This document shows, piece after piece, positions 25,198-32,365 of a stretch of 64,000 bases of DNA. Location of the stretch: assembly GCA_934433485.1 (NCBI GenBank), contig CAKRZR010000002.1, positions 1 through 64,000 of the forward strand, in the 5' to 3' direction. The DNA comes from an uncultured Eubacteriales bacterium. Lineage in GTDB: Bacteria > Bacillota > Clostridia > Oscillospirales > CAG-272. The notes beneath the pieces are model-generated. The model saw only the letters and a program-made list of their open reading frames with translations. It was not told the origin of the DNA and made no database searches. A program made the translations under genes and the position numbers. Each line of letters starts with the position of its first letter. Position 1 is the first letter of the stretch.

Positions 25198-26126
25198 AAA
25201 CCTGTCACGCATCCTTTGTCGGCGTATTCGATCCCACCGGGTATCTCTTTTCCTTTGTGAAATCGACAGCCGCCATGCTCCACGAGAGTCCATATGCTGA
25301 CCGTGCCGACGACGTGATCGCCGCGTCCGGCTTCGCGTTCCGTATGTGGGTCAGTCCCGATCTCTGCCCGAGTGCGACCAGTATCTGGGATTTTTCCCTC
25401 CAGGAACGCGCCCTCACCGCCGCCGGATTGGATGTCACTTACACGGAGCGGCTCTGGGGACAGGACAATATCGCAGCGGAAAGACAGGTTCTTGCCATCG
25501 ACCGGATCCGGGAAAGCATCGACCACGGCATCCCCGCTGTGAGCTGGGACATTGGTGTGTGCGAATGGGGACTTGTCACCGGATACGACGACGAGACAAG
25601 GACATTTGCCACCCTGCCGGTCACGGGACAGCCCGGAACGATGGCGTATGAAAAACTGGGCGTCCGGGAGCTGCCAATTCTCAATGTCGTTACCGTGACA
25701 GGCGCGCGGGAGTTGTCCGAGTCGGAAATCGTCCGTGCCGCGATGCAGAATGCGGTCTGCCATCTACGCGGGTGCGAATGGTGCGACAACGCCAAAGGAC
25801 TCGCGGCGTATCCGGCACTGTACGACCACCTGACCAATCCGGCGGACACGCTTGGCGCGTCGTGGAACATGACATATTTTCTCGGGACCTACGCGCCGCT
25901 CAAATGGTACGCATGGCAGTTTTTTGAAAGACACGGAATCTCCTCCCTCGCCGCGCTGTACAGATCGGTCTGGGAATGCTGGGACAAGGCGTTCCGGATG
26001 AAAAACGAAAGCAACATGACAAAGGCAGAGAACCGCGCGGCAGTCGCCGGTCTTTTGCAGACCGCGGAAAAAGCGGAAACCGAAGCGGTCATGGAAATGG
26101 AAAGACAGTTGTCCGGCAACCGCTGA
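25194..26126 (+). CDS. BtrH-N-like (cysteine-peptidase-like) protein of unknown role
   Basis: A 310-residue soluble protein. The region ASGFAFRMWVSPDLCPSATS, then the IDHGIPAVSWDIGVCEWGLVTGYDD stretch, resembles the butirosin BtrH N-terminal/C39-like fold, in which a bound ligand or peptide is handled by a papain-like core. I cannot assign catalytic residues with certainty. The C-terminal third is helical with a charged tail (AEKAETEAVMEMERQL). It is translated from an ATGA overlap with the AraC/GyrI regulator. A role in detecting or modifying the small molecule sensed by that regulator is inference. Confidence 0.65.
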   Translation: MKTCHASFVGVFDPTGYLFSFVKSTAAMLHESPYADRADDVIAASGFAFRMWVSPDLCPSATSIWDFSLQERALTAAGLDVTYTERLWGQDNIAAERQVLAIDRIRESIDHGIPAVSWDIGVCEWGLVTGYDDETRTFATLPVTGQPGTMAYEKLGVRELPILNVVTVTGARELSESEIVRAAMQNAVCHLRGCEWCDNAKGLAAYPALYDHLTNPADTLGASWNMTYFLGTYAPLKWYAWQFFERHGISSLAALYRSVWECWDKAFRMKNESNMTKAENRAAVAGLLQTAEKAETEAVMEMERQLSGNR

Positions 26127-26192
26127 CGATCGTCTTTGCAGGACAGATTTGTGTTTTTTTGCAAAAGTCCGCGTCCGCATGCGATTTTACTC

Positions 26193-26221
26193 TTGACTTT
26201 ATCCGGTAAACATGGTATGAT
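26193..26221 (+). promoter_or_regulatory. Promoter of the alpha-galactosidase gene
   Basis: TTGACT at 26193-26198, 17 bases, TATGAT at 26216-26221, 39 bases before the ATG. Confidence 0.78.
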
Positions 26222-26260
26222 ATTCCCGACAAATTTCTCACACACAAAGGAGACAAAATT

Positions 26261-27394
26261 ATGTTAGCTACTCTTCCTCCGATGGGTTGGAACTCGTGGA
26301 ATACGTTTGGTCCTACCATCAACGAAAAGGTCGTCCGGGACACCGCAGACGCAATCGTGGAAAAGGGTCTGAAGGATGCCGGCTACGAATACGTCGTTAT
26401 CGATGACTGCTGGTCCCTGCGCGACAGAGACGCGAACGGCAGAATGGTCGCCGATCCTGAAAAGTTCCCGTCCGGTATGAAGGCGCTCGCCGATTATGTG
26501 CACAGCAAGGGGCTGAAGTTTGGTATGTACTCCTGCGCCGGCACCCGCACCTGCGCCAACTACCCGGGCAGCTTTGACTACGAATTTGTGGACGCCAAGA
26601 CCTTTGCGGAATGGGGCGTGGACTTCTTAAAGTACGACTTCTGCTACAAGCCGAGACTGTCCGCAGGTCCGATCCTCTACAACCGCATGAGCATGGCTCT
26701 GAAGGCAAGCGGACGTGAGATCCTCTTCTCCGCCTGCAACTGGGGTTCCGACGAGGTTGAAAAGTGGATCCGCTCCACCGGCGCGCACATGTACCGCTCC
26801 ACCGGCGACGTAAACGACAGCTTCCGCAGCTTCAAGGAAATCGCAATGAGCCAGGTTGACAAGCTCGGCTACTCCGCGCCCGGCTGCTACAACGACGTCG
26901 ACATGCTCATCTGCGGCATGCACGGCAGAGGAAACGTGGCAAACGGCGGCTGCACCGATATCGAATACCGTACGCACTTCGCGCTGTGGTGCCTCTTCCA
27001 GTCTCCGCTCATGATCGGTTCCGACCTGTCCACCCTCGACGACGTGAACCTCGCACTCTACAAGAACAAGGCGCTCATCGCCATCGACCAGGATCCCGAG
27101 GGTCGCCCGCCGTTCATGGTCAACGAGGATCGCGAACGTCCGATTTTCTTCAAGCATCTTGCGAACAATGAAATCGCGCTCGCGTTCTTCAACTTCACCG
27201 ATCACGACAGCGACGGCGGCTGGAGCAGCGCCTGCCAGTTCTACGATTTCGGTCTCACCACCGGCTCCGGCTACGGTCTCCACATGCACGACATCTTCAC
27301 CGGCGAGGATCTCGGTCTCAAGTCCGAGTACATCAACGTGCCTGTAAAGTCTCACGACTGCAAGATCTTCCGCTGCACCCTCGAGGCGCGGTAA
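26261..27394 (+). CDS. GH27-family alpha-galactosidase
   Basis: A 377-residue protein with no signal peptide. It starts with LPPMGWNSWNTFG, the GH27 signature, then YVVIDDCW, GLKFGMYSCAGTRTC and the nucleophile Asp in VDFLKYDFC. The acid/base Asp lies in CYNDVDMLICG. A C-terminal beta-sandwich region (NNEIALAFFNFTDHD) closes it. It should remove terminal alpha-galactosyl (or related) residues from imported oligosaccharides. AAGGAG precedes ATG 26261. Confidence 0.93.
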   Translation: MLATLPPMGWNSWNTFGPTINEKVVRDTADAIVEKGLKDAGYEYVVIDDCWSLRDRDANGRMVADPEKFPSGMKALADYVHSKGLKFGMYSCAGTRTCANYPGSFDYEFVDAKTFAEWGVDFLKYDFCYKPRLSAGPILYNRMSMALKASGREILFSACNWGSDEVEKWIRSTGAHMYRSTGDVNDSFRSFKEIAMSQVDKLGYSAPGCYNDVDMLICGMHGRGNVANGGCTDIEYRTHFALWCLFQSPLMIGSDLSTLDDVNLALYKNKALIAIDQDPEGRPPFMVNEDRERPIFFKHLANNEIALAFFNFTDHDSDGGWSSACQFYDFGLTTGSGYGLHMHDIFTGEDLGLKSEYINVPVKSHDCKIFRCTLEAR

Positions 27395-27403
27395 TCGCAG
27401 GGC

Positions 27404-27652
27404 ATGCCATTTCCCATTGGAATCGCGGGACAGGACAAATCCACCGACGCACAGGACAATCCGTACGCCTGCATGCAATGCGGACGCCATCTGACACCGG
27501 ATGAGATCGGGTTATACAAAAAAATGGTGAACCGCGGCGCCAGGCGTTTCCTCTGCATCGACTGTCTGGCGGCGCATTACGGCACGACGGTCGCTGCCAT
27601 GGAGGAACGGATCGCGCACTTCCGCGCCACCGGCTGTTCCTTGTTCCATTAA
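27404..27652 (+). CDS. Small zinc-ribbon protein
   Basis: An 82-residue protein with two CxxC pairs (Cys23/Cys26 in ACMQCGR and Cys51/Cys54 in LCIDCLA) flanking the conserved stretch DEIGLYKKMVNRGA, enough to bind one zinc ion. It begins 9 bases after the alpha-galactosidase stop and ends before a strong terminator. The ribosome site is weak, so it may be translated by coupling. Function unknown. Confidence 0.72.
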   Translation: MPFPIGIAGQDKSTDAQDNPYACMQCGRHLTPDEIGLYKKMVNRGARRFLCIDCLAAHYGTTVAAMEERIAHFRATGCSLFH

Positions 27653-27668
27653 GCTGTTATCCATAAAA

Positions 27669-27708
27669 AAATCTCCGTATCGCTGACAAAACGGTACGGA
27701 GGTTTTTT
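27669..27708. terminator. Bidirectional terminator, zinc-ribbon gene and serA
   Basis: ATCTCCGTATCG pairs with CGGTACGGAGGT, with A and T runs on the two sides, between convergent genes. Confidence 0.85.
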
Positions 27709-27723
27709 GTGCGTTTTGAAGAA

Positions 27724-28881
27724 TCAGAACACGGTGAGCACACGAATGATGCCTTCCGCGGCAAGGATGGAATCGATGGCGGCGGCGGAAACCTCGCTTG
27801 CGGTGTCGATGAGGGTGCATGCGTAGTCGCCCTTGGAGCGGTTCGCCATGTTTTCGATGTTGATGCTCTCCTTTGCCAGGGTCGAGCTGATGATGGAGAT
27901 CATATTCGGGATGTTCTTGTGGAGAATCACGATCCGGTGGTCCGCGGTGCGCGGCATAGATACGGATGGATAGTTCACACTGTTCGTAATGTTGCCGTTT
28001 TCGAGATAATCGATCAGCTCGTGGGCAGCCATCGCCGCGCAGTTGTCCTCGCTCTCGATCGTGGACGCGCCGAGATGCGGAATGGCTACGATGCCGGGGG
28101 TGTTTATCACTTCCTCCGTCGGGAAATCGGTCACATACGCGGCGACGCTGCCATCCTCCAGCGCAGCCTTGAGATCTGCGGCGCATACGAGGTCCGCACG
28201 GCTCAGATTGATGATCCGCACGCCCTTTTTCATCATGGCAATGGAGCCCGCGTTGATCATGTTCTTCGTTTCCTTCGTCGCCGGAACATGGAGTGTGATG
28301 TAGTCGGCTTTTTGGAACACTTCCTCATAGGTCGCCGCCTTCTGGATCGAGCGGGACAGATGCCATGCCGCCTCGATCGTGATGTACGGGTCACAGCCAA
28401 TGACGTTCATGCCGAGCGCCTTTGCCGCGTTTGCCACCATACCGCCGATCGCGCCGAGACCGATGACGCCTAGCGTCTTTCCCTCGATCTCACAGCCCGC
28501 GTACGCCGATTTGCCCGCCTCCACGGATTTTGCGACATTTTCGGTGAGCGTATTCGCCCAGTTCACGCCGCCGACGATATTTCGGGAGGCGAGCAGCAAT
28601 GCCGCAATGGTCAGCTCCTTGACGCCGTTTGCATTCGCGCCGGGCGTGTTGAATACGACAATGCCTTCCTCCGCGCAGCGATCCACGGGAATGTTGTTCA
28701 CCCCCGCGCCGCACCGCGCGATGGCTTTCAGCTCCGGATTCATCGGATATTCATGCATGACGGCGGATCGCACCATGATCGCGTCCGCACTGTCCATATC
28801 GGCGGAAATCGCGTACGCATTCGGGTCAAACTGTCCGATCCCGACCGGAGCGATTTTATTCATCAGTTTTATCTTTTTCAT
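27724..28881 (-). CDS. serA: D-3-phosphoglycerate dehydrogenase
   Basis: A 385-residue enzyme. It has a substrate-domain start (AIARCGAGVNNIPVDRCAEEG), a Rossmann fold with GVIGLGAIGG, the catalytic Arg region NLSRADLV, and the His in VAIPHLGAST. A C-terminal ACT domain (about 315-385; VILHKNIPNMISIISSTLAKESI) should bind L-serine for feedback. It oxidises 3-phosphoglycerate to 3-phosphohydroxypyruvate (EC 1.1.1.95), the first serine-pathway step. It lies 17 bases after serC in one operon; AGGAGAAG precedes the start. Confidence 0.95.
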   Translation of the reverse strand: MKKIKLMNKIAPVGIGQFDPNAYAISADMDSADAIMVRSAVMHEYPMNPELKAIARCGAGVNNIPVDRCAEEGIVVFNTPGANANGVKELTIAALLLASRNIVGGVNWANTLTENVAKSVEAGKSAYAGCEIEGKTLGVIGLGAIGGMVANAAKALGMNVIGCDPYITIEAAWHLSRSIQKAATYEEVFQKADYITLHVPATKETKNMINAGSIAMMKKGVRIINLSRADLVCAADLKAALEDGSVAAYVTDFPTEEVINTPGIVAIPHLGASTIESEDNCAAMAAHELIDYLENGNITNSVNYPSVSMPRTADHRIVILHKNIPNMISIISSTLAKESINIENMANRSKGDYACTLIDTASEVSAAAIDSILAAEGIIRVLTVF

Positions 28882-28898
28882 AATCGCTTCTCCTGTTT

Positions 28899-29984
28899 TT
28901 ACGCCTTCGGATTGTTCGCGGCAAATTCCTTCATGAACGCCACAAGTGCTTCCACGCCTTCTCTCGGCATGGCGTTATAAATCGACGCGCGCATACCGCC
29001 GACAGAACGGTGTCCCTTGAGGTTCGACAGACCCGCTGCCTCCGCTTCCTTCGGGAACTTTTTGTCCAGTTCTTCCACGCCGGTCACGAATGTCACGTTC
29101 ATCATAGAGCGATACTTTTTTTCCACCGGCGCGATGTAATAGTCCTGGGAATCGAGGTAACCGTAGAGCAGCGCGGCTTTTTCGATATTGCGCTTCTGCA
29201 TTTCGGCAAGACCGCCAATGGACAGAAGCCATTCGTATACCAGTCCCGCCATGTAGATCGCGTAGCACGGCGGCGTATTGTACATGGAGCCATTGTCCGC
29301 CATGAGCTTCCAGTCGAGCATGGACGGCGTTTCGGGACGTGCGTTGCCCAGCAGATCCTCGCGCACGATCACAACGGTCAGACCGGCGGGCGCCATATTC
29401 TTCTGCGCGCCGGCATAGATCACGCCGAATTTCGACACGTCTACCGGTTCGGAAAGGATGCAGGAGGACATATCGGCAACGAGCGGAATATCGCCGGTAT
29501 CGGGAACGGACGGATATTTTGTGCCATAGATGGTGTTGTTGTAGCAGATATGTACATAATCGGCGTCCGGACGGAACGTGTCGCGCGTGGTCTCCGGGAT
29601 CACGGTGAAGTTCTGCTCTTTGGAGGACGCGACCGCCTTGGCGTCTCCGTATTTGAGCGCTTCCTTATACGCCTTGGTGGAGAACTGACCGGAGAGAATG
29701 TAGTCTGCTTTTCCCGATTTCATGAGATTGAGCGGAACAGCCGCAAACTGCGTGGACGCGCCGCCCTGGAGAAAGAGCACCTTATAATTGTCCGGGATCT
29801 GCATCAGCGTACGCAGATCCGCCTCCGCCTTTTCGATGATCGCTTCATACGCACTGGATCGATGGCTCATCTCCATAACGGACATACCTGAGGTGCCATA
29901 ACAAACAAGCTCTGACGCGGCTTTTTCCAGCACGGACAGTGGCAGCATGGAGGGACCTGCTGAGAAGTTAAATATACGGTTCAT
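28899..29984 (-). CDS. serC: Phosphoserine aminotransferase
   Basis: A 361-residue fold-type-I PLP enzyme beginning with IFNFSAGPSMLPLSVLE, typical of SerC. LQGGASTQFAAVPLNL lies in the cofactor-binding region; the PLP lysine is in YAGAQKNMAPAGLTVVIV; FVTGVEELDKKF and SVGGMRASIYNAMP are near the end. It converts 3-phosphohydroxypyruvate and glutamate to phosphoserine (EC 2.6.1.52), coupling with serA downstream. A leader of about 120 bases with a hairpin precedes it. serB is not in the window. Confidence 0.95.
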   Translation of the reverse strand: MNRIFNFSAGPSMLPLSVLEKAASELVCYGTSGMSVMEMSHRSSAYEAIIEKAEADLRTLMQIPDNYKVLFLQGGASTQFAAVPLNLMKSGKADYILSGQFSTKAYKEALKYGDAKAVASSKEQNFTVIPETTRDTFRPDADYVHICYNNTIYGTKYPSVPDTGDIPLVADMSSCILSEPVDVSKFGVIYAGAQKNMAPAGLTVVIVREDLLGNARPETPSMLDWKLMADNGSMYNTPPCYAIYMAGLVYEWLLSIGGLAEMQKRNIEKAALLYGYLDSQDYYIAPVEKKYRSMMNVTFVTGVEELDKKFPKEAEAAGLSNLKGHRSVGGMRASIYNAMPREGVEALVAFMKEFAANNPKA

Positions 29985-30061
29985 AACAATACCTCATTTC
30001 TCTGTTTGCATTGTATGCATCATTCTACAGATTTCGTTGGGATGAGCAATGGAGCACCGCG

Positions 30062-30088
30062 CTTTCACTTTTGTGTGGTACAGTGAAA
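30062..30088 (-). promoter_or_regulatory. Stem-loop in the serC leader
   Basis: On the minus strand CTTTCACT pairs perfectly with AGTGAAAG around a 12-base loop, about 17 bases after the predicted transcription start. No T-box motif or known riboswitch core was recognised in this 120-base leader. Confidence 0.45.
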
Positions 30089-30111
30089 GAGTATTTCGGA
30101 GTGCTTGCTTT

Positions 30112-30140
30112 ATTATAACCCATACTTTTCCGCTTGTCAA
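30112..30140 (-). promoter_or_regulatory. Promoter of serCA
   Basis: On the minus strand TTGACA (complement of 30135-30140), 17 bases, TATAAT (complement of 30112-30117). Confidence 0.85.
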
Positions 30141-30214
30141 TGTATATTTTCTCTTTTTCCAAGGATTTTTTTACGAAGAAGATACAATTCTGCAAGTTTG
30201 TCCGGAAATGCCGT

Positions 30215-30263
30215 CAAAAAAGAGTGCGAATCCACGCTTCCACACGCAAATCCGCACTCTTTT
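30215..30263 (-). terminator. Terminator after the heavy-metal-binding gene
   Basis: AAAAGAGTGCG on one arm pairs with CGCACTCTTTT on the other around a loop of about 26 bases. On the minus strand the hairpin ends in a run of T, downstream of the HMA gene stop at 30279. Confidence 0.75.
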
Positions 30264-30278
30264 ACCATAGTAAATTGC

Positions 30279-30539
30279 TCACTTGCGGAATAATCTTGCA
30301 AGCAGGCTCTTTTTCTCATATGGCCGCACATCATAGCTTGTCACCCTGTAGCCGGTGCCGTCGAGGGCTGCGCGGATCTCGTTTTCAGGGATTTCGTTCT
30401 CCGCAACGATCACCGTTTCCCCTTTTGTATGAGAGGACGTTACCTTTTGCACCCGCAGATGGGCGCGGATCGCGTCGTTCACGTGACTCTCGCACATACC
30501 GCACGCCATACCGTCAATACCTACATGAATTTCCACCAT
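30279..30539 (-). CDS. Heavy-metal-associated (HMA) domain protein, CopZ-like
   Basis: An 86-residue protein made of one HMA domain, with the metal-binding GMACGMCESH motif at residues 10-19 and the VTSSHTKGETVIVAENEI strand. A short basic tail (KKSLLARLFRK) follows and is atypical for CopZ. ATG 30539 is preferred over the upstream ATG because GAGG lies at the right distance. It is expected to carry Cu(I) or a similar soft metal in the cytosol. A possible DtxR-type operator upstream hints at iron- or manganese-linked control instead. Confidence 0.82.
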   Translation of the reverse strand: MVEIHVGIDGMACGMCESHVNDAIRAHLRVQKVTSSHTKGETVIVAENEIPENEIRAALDGTGYRVTSYDVRPYEKKSLLARLFRK

Positions 30540-30560
30540 ATTGATTTCCTCGCTTTCTCG

Positions 30561-30576
30561 GTTAGCTATCACTAAC
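30561..30576 (-). promoter_or_regulatory. Possible DtxR/IdeR-type operator
   Basis: GTTAG and CTAAC form an inverted repeat with a 6-base spacer, 22 bases before the HMA gene start. The half-sites resemble the TTAG/CTAA arms of DtxR-family boxes. The match is short and unproven. Confidence 0.35.
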
Positions 30577-30623
30577 TCACAAGCAAATGAAAAGGGATCA
30601 CTCCCGATTCATCCTGCGTTCCG

Positions 30624-31172
30624 TTACAAAATTTCCTCGTGGAACACGTTGCCGGACAGATCCTTCCAAAGCGCACGGTCGTCTGCCAGAATCATATAGC
30701 TGTGCGCGCTGTTCTCCTTCGGAATGCTGACCGAGCCGGGATTGAAGTACCGGTTGTCATTACCGAAGCGCTCCCATGCCGGTACGTGCGTGTGTCCATG
30801 GAGGAGAATGTCCCCCTTTGCAAGCGGCGGCGTGTGGGTCATGTTGTAGTTGTGCCCATGCGTCGCGTATAGCACCGCCTTGTCCGAGGGCAGAATCGCG
30901 TAATCCGCTAAGATCGGGAATGGCAGTACCATCTGATCGACCTCGGTATCGCAGTTGCCGCGCACGCACCAGATCCGGTCGGCAAGCGGAGAGAGCATCG
31001 CGATCACTTCCTTAGGCGCGTACTCCCGCGGTAGATCGTTGCGCGGTCCGTGGTACAGAATATCGCCGAGCAGCACGAGCTTCGCCGCTCCCTCACGCGC
31101 AAACGCGTCAAGCAGTCCCCGACAGTAATACGCGGAGCCGTGAATATCCGACGCGATCATCCAGTTTCTCAT
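30624..31172 (-). CDS. yfcE: Phosphodiesterase, YfcE-type metallophosphoesterase
   Basis: A 182-residue protein with all calcineurin-like metal motifs in order: ASDIHGS, LLGDILYHGPRN, VRGNCDTEVD, the ATHGHNY His, LLHGHTHVPAW and FNPGSVSIPKE. YfcE-class enzymes hydrolyse phosphodiesters using two Mn-type metals; the natural substrate is undefined. GGAGGACAATGAG precedes ATG 31172, and it has its own promoter. Confidence 0.9.
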   Translation of the reverse strand: MRNWMIASDIHGSAYYCRGLLDAFAREGAAKLVLLGDILYHGPRNDLPREYAPKEVIAMLSPLADRIWCVRGNCDTEVDQMVLPFPILADYAILPSDKAVLYATHGHNYNMTHTPPLAKGDILLHGHTHVPAWERFGNDNRYFNPGSVSIPKENSAHSYMILADDRALWKDLSGNVFHEEIL

Positions 31173-31207
31173 CTCATTGTCCTCCGTGTGTTTCTATCCT
31201 ATCCATA

Positions 31208-31236
31208 ATTATAGACCACCGCGCGGGAATTGTCAA
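31208..31236 (-). promoter_or_regulatory. Promoter of the yfcE gene
   Basis: On the minus strand TTGACA (complement of 31231-31236), 17 bases, TATAAT (complement of 31208-31213). Confidence 0.85.
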
Positions 31237-31302
31237 GAGCGTATCTGTTGCCTTTTTTGCACACCACTATGCCAAAGAGCGAAAGAATTTCCCGTTTTTC
31301 TC

Positions 31303-31331
31303 TTGCATTTCCATCCGCACCGCGGTATACT
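31303..31331 (+). promoter_or_regulatory. Promoter of the AraC-type gene at 31363
   Basis: TTGCAT at 31303-31308, 17 bases, TATACT at 31326-31331. Confidence 0.8.
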
Positions 31332-31362
31332 TTTTGTAAAGCGTTCAGGGAGGTTGGATTGT

Positions 31363-32199
31363 ATGGAGAAAAAAACGGTGTTCGCGGATTGGAAGACGCG
31401 GGAGGACAGGTGCTTTCTGGCATTTCCGGAGCATGGGCATGTGCTGCCGGATCCGGCGTATCGAATGACGCCTGTCGGTGTCTGTATGCTCTCGTACATC
31501 GTCTCCGGTAAGGGCGCGGTTTTGACGGAGGACACCCTGATCCCGGTACAGGCAGGCGATCTCTGCTGCATACGACCGGGCGCCGAGGTGATCTGCCGCA
31601 CGGATTTCAACGAGCCGTACGAGGTGGATTGGTTCTTCCTGCGCGGTCGGCTTGTGGATTCGCTCTGTGCCCTCTACGATATGCCGCCGGTATTTGTGAC
31701 GCCCTTTGACGCACGCGGCTATTTTCGCCAGTGGGAAGCGCTGCTTGTGACCGCCTGTCCGCGCCGCAGGGAAATGGAATCGGTTTGTCGGTCGCTGACT
31801 GAATCGGTCTGTGCGCTGTTTGCCGGTGTACGCCTGTCCGCTGTGCTCGATCTGCCGCCTGCCGCGGAGGACGTGACGTTCGCGGTGCGGGACTATCTCG
31901 ACGATCATATAGCGGAGCCGGTCACGCTTGCCGGACTGGCGGATCGTTTCGGATACACGGATATGCACATCATCCGCCTGTTCCGAGAGGAATTTGGATT
32001 GCCGCCGATGCAATACCTCCACAAAAAGCGTATGGAACACGGCAAACGACTGCTTGCGGAAACCAGGCTGTCTCTGTCCGATGTCGCGGCACAATGCGGC
32101 TACCGGGACAGGAGCCATTTTTCCGCCGCTTTCACCAAATACACCGGTCAATCCCCGCGTATGTATAAAAAGACAAAAAATGACGCCATCCAGCGGTAG
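31363..32199 (+). CDS. AraC-family transcriptional regulator
   Basis: A 278-residue protein starting at ATG 31363 after AGGGAGGT. The N-terminal half is a cupin-like sensor (GVCMLSYIVSGKGAVLTEDT, PVQAGDLCCIRPG). Two HTH motifs follow near the end (LAGLADRFGYTDMHIIRLFRE and LSDVAAQCGYRDRSHFSAAFT). Such proteins usually sense a carbohydrate. It ends at a terminator and sits upstream of the asnB operon, but need not control it. Confidence 0.88.
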   Translation: MEKKTVFADWKTREDRCFLAFPEHGHVLPDPAYRMTPVGVCMLSYIVSGKGAVLTEDTLIPVQAGDLCCIRPGAEVICRTDFNEPYEVDWFFLRGRLVDSLCALYDMPPVFVTPFDARGYFRQWEALLVTACPRRREMESVCRSLTESVCALFAGVRLSAVLDLPPAAEDVTFAVRDYLDDHIAEPVTLAGLADRFGYTDMHIIRLFREEFGLPPMQYLHKKRMEHGKRLLAETRLSLSDVAAQCGYRDRSHFSAAFTKYTGQSPRMYKKTKNDAIQR

Positions 32200-32247
32200 T
32201 TTTCGTAATATCACACAAAATACGACGACGATCGTGCAGTCGTACCG

Positions 32248-32270
32248 GAAAAATCCGTACGGATTTTTTT
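32248..32270 (+). terminator. Terminator after the AraC-type gene
   Basis: AAAAATCCGTACGGATTTTTTT is a self-complementary hairpin followed by T residues. Confidence 0.7.
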
Positions 32271-32313
32271 GAAAAATTCCAAAGAACCGGTTTATTTTGC
32301 CTTCGTAATATGG

Positions 32314-32319
32314 TATACT
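32314..32319 (+). promoter_or_regulatory. Minus-10 element of the asnB operon
   Basis: TGGTATACTAT at 32312-32322, with a weak TTTATT 17 bases upstream (32291-32296). The start codon is 47 bases downstream. Confidence 0.55.
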
Positions 32320-32365
32320 ATAGGATATACTGCGATACTTTTGAAAAAAGGACGGATTACCACAA

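Noticed and set aside
29984..30110. T-box or serine/SAM-type riboswitch in the serC leader.
   Set aside because: The leader is only about 120 bases and lacks the T-box AGGGTGGNACCGCG-like sequence; only a single stem-loop was found.
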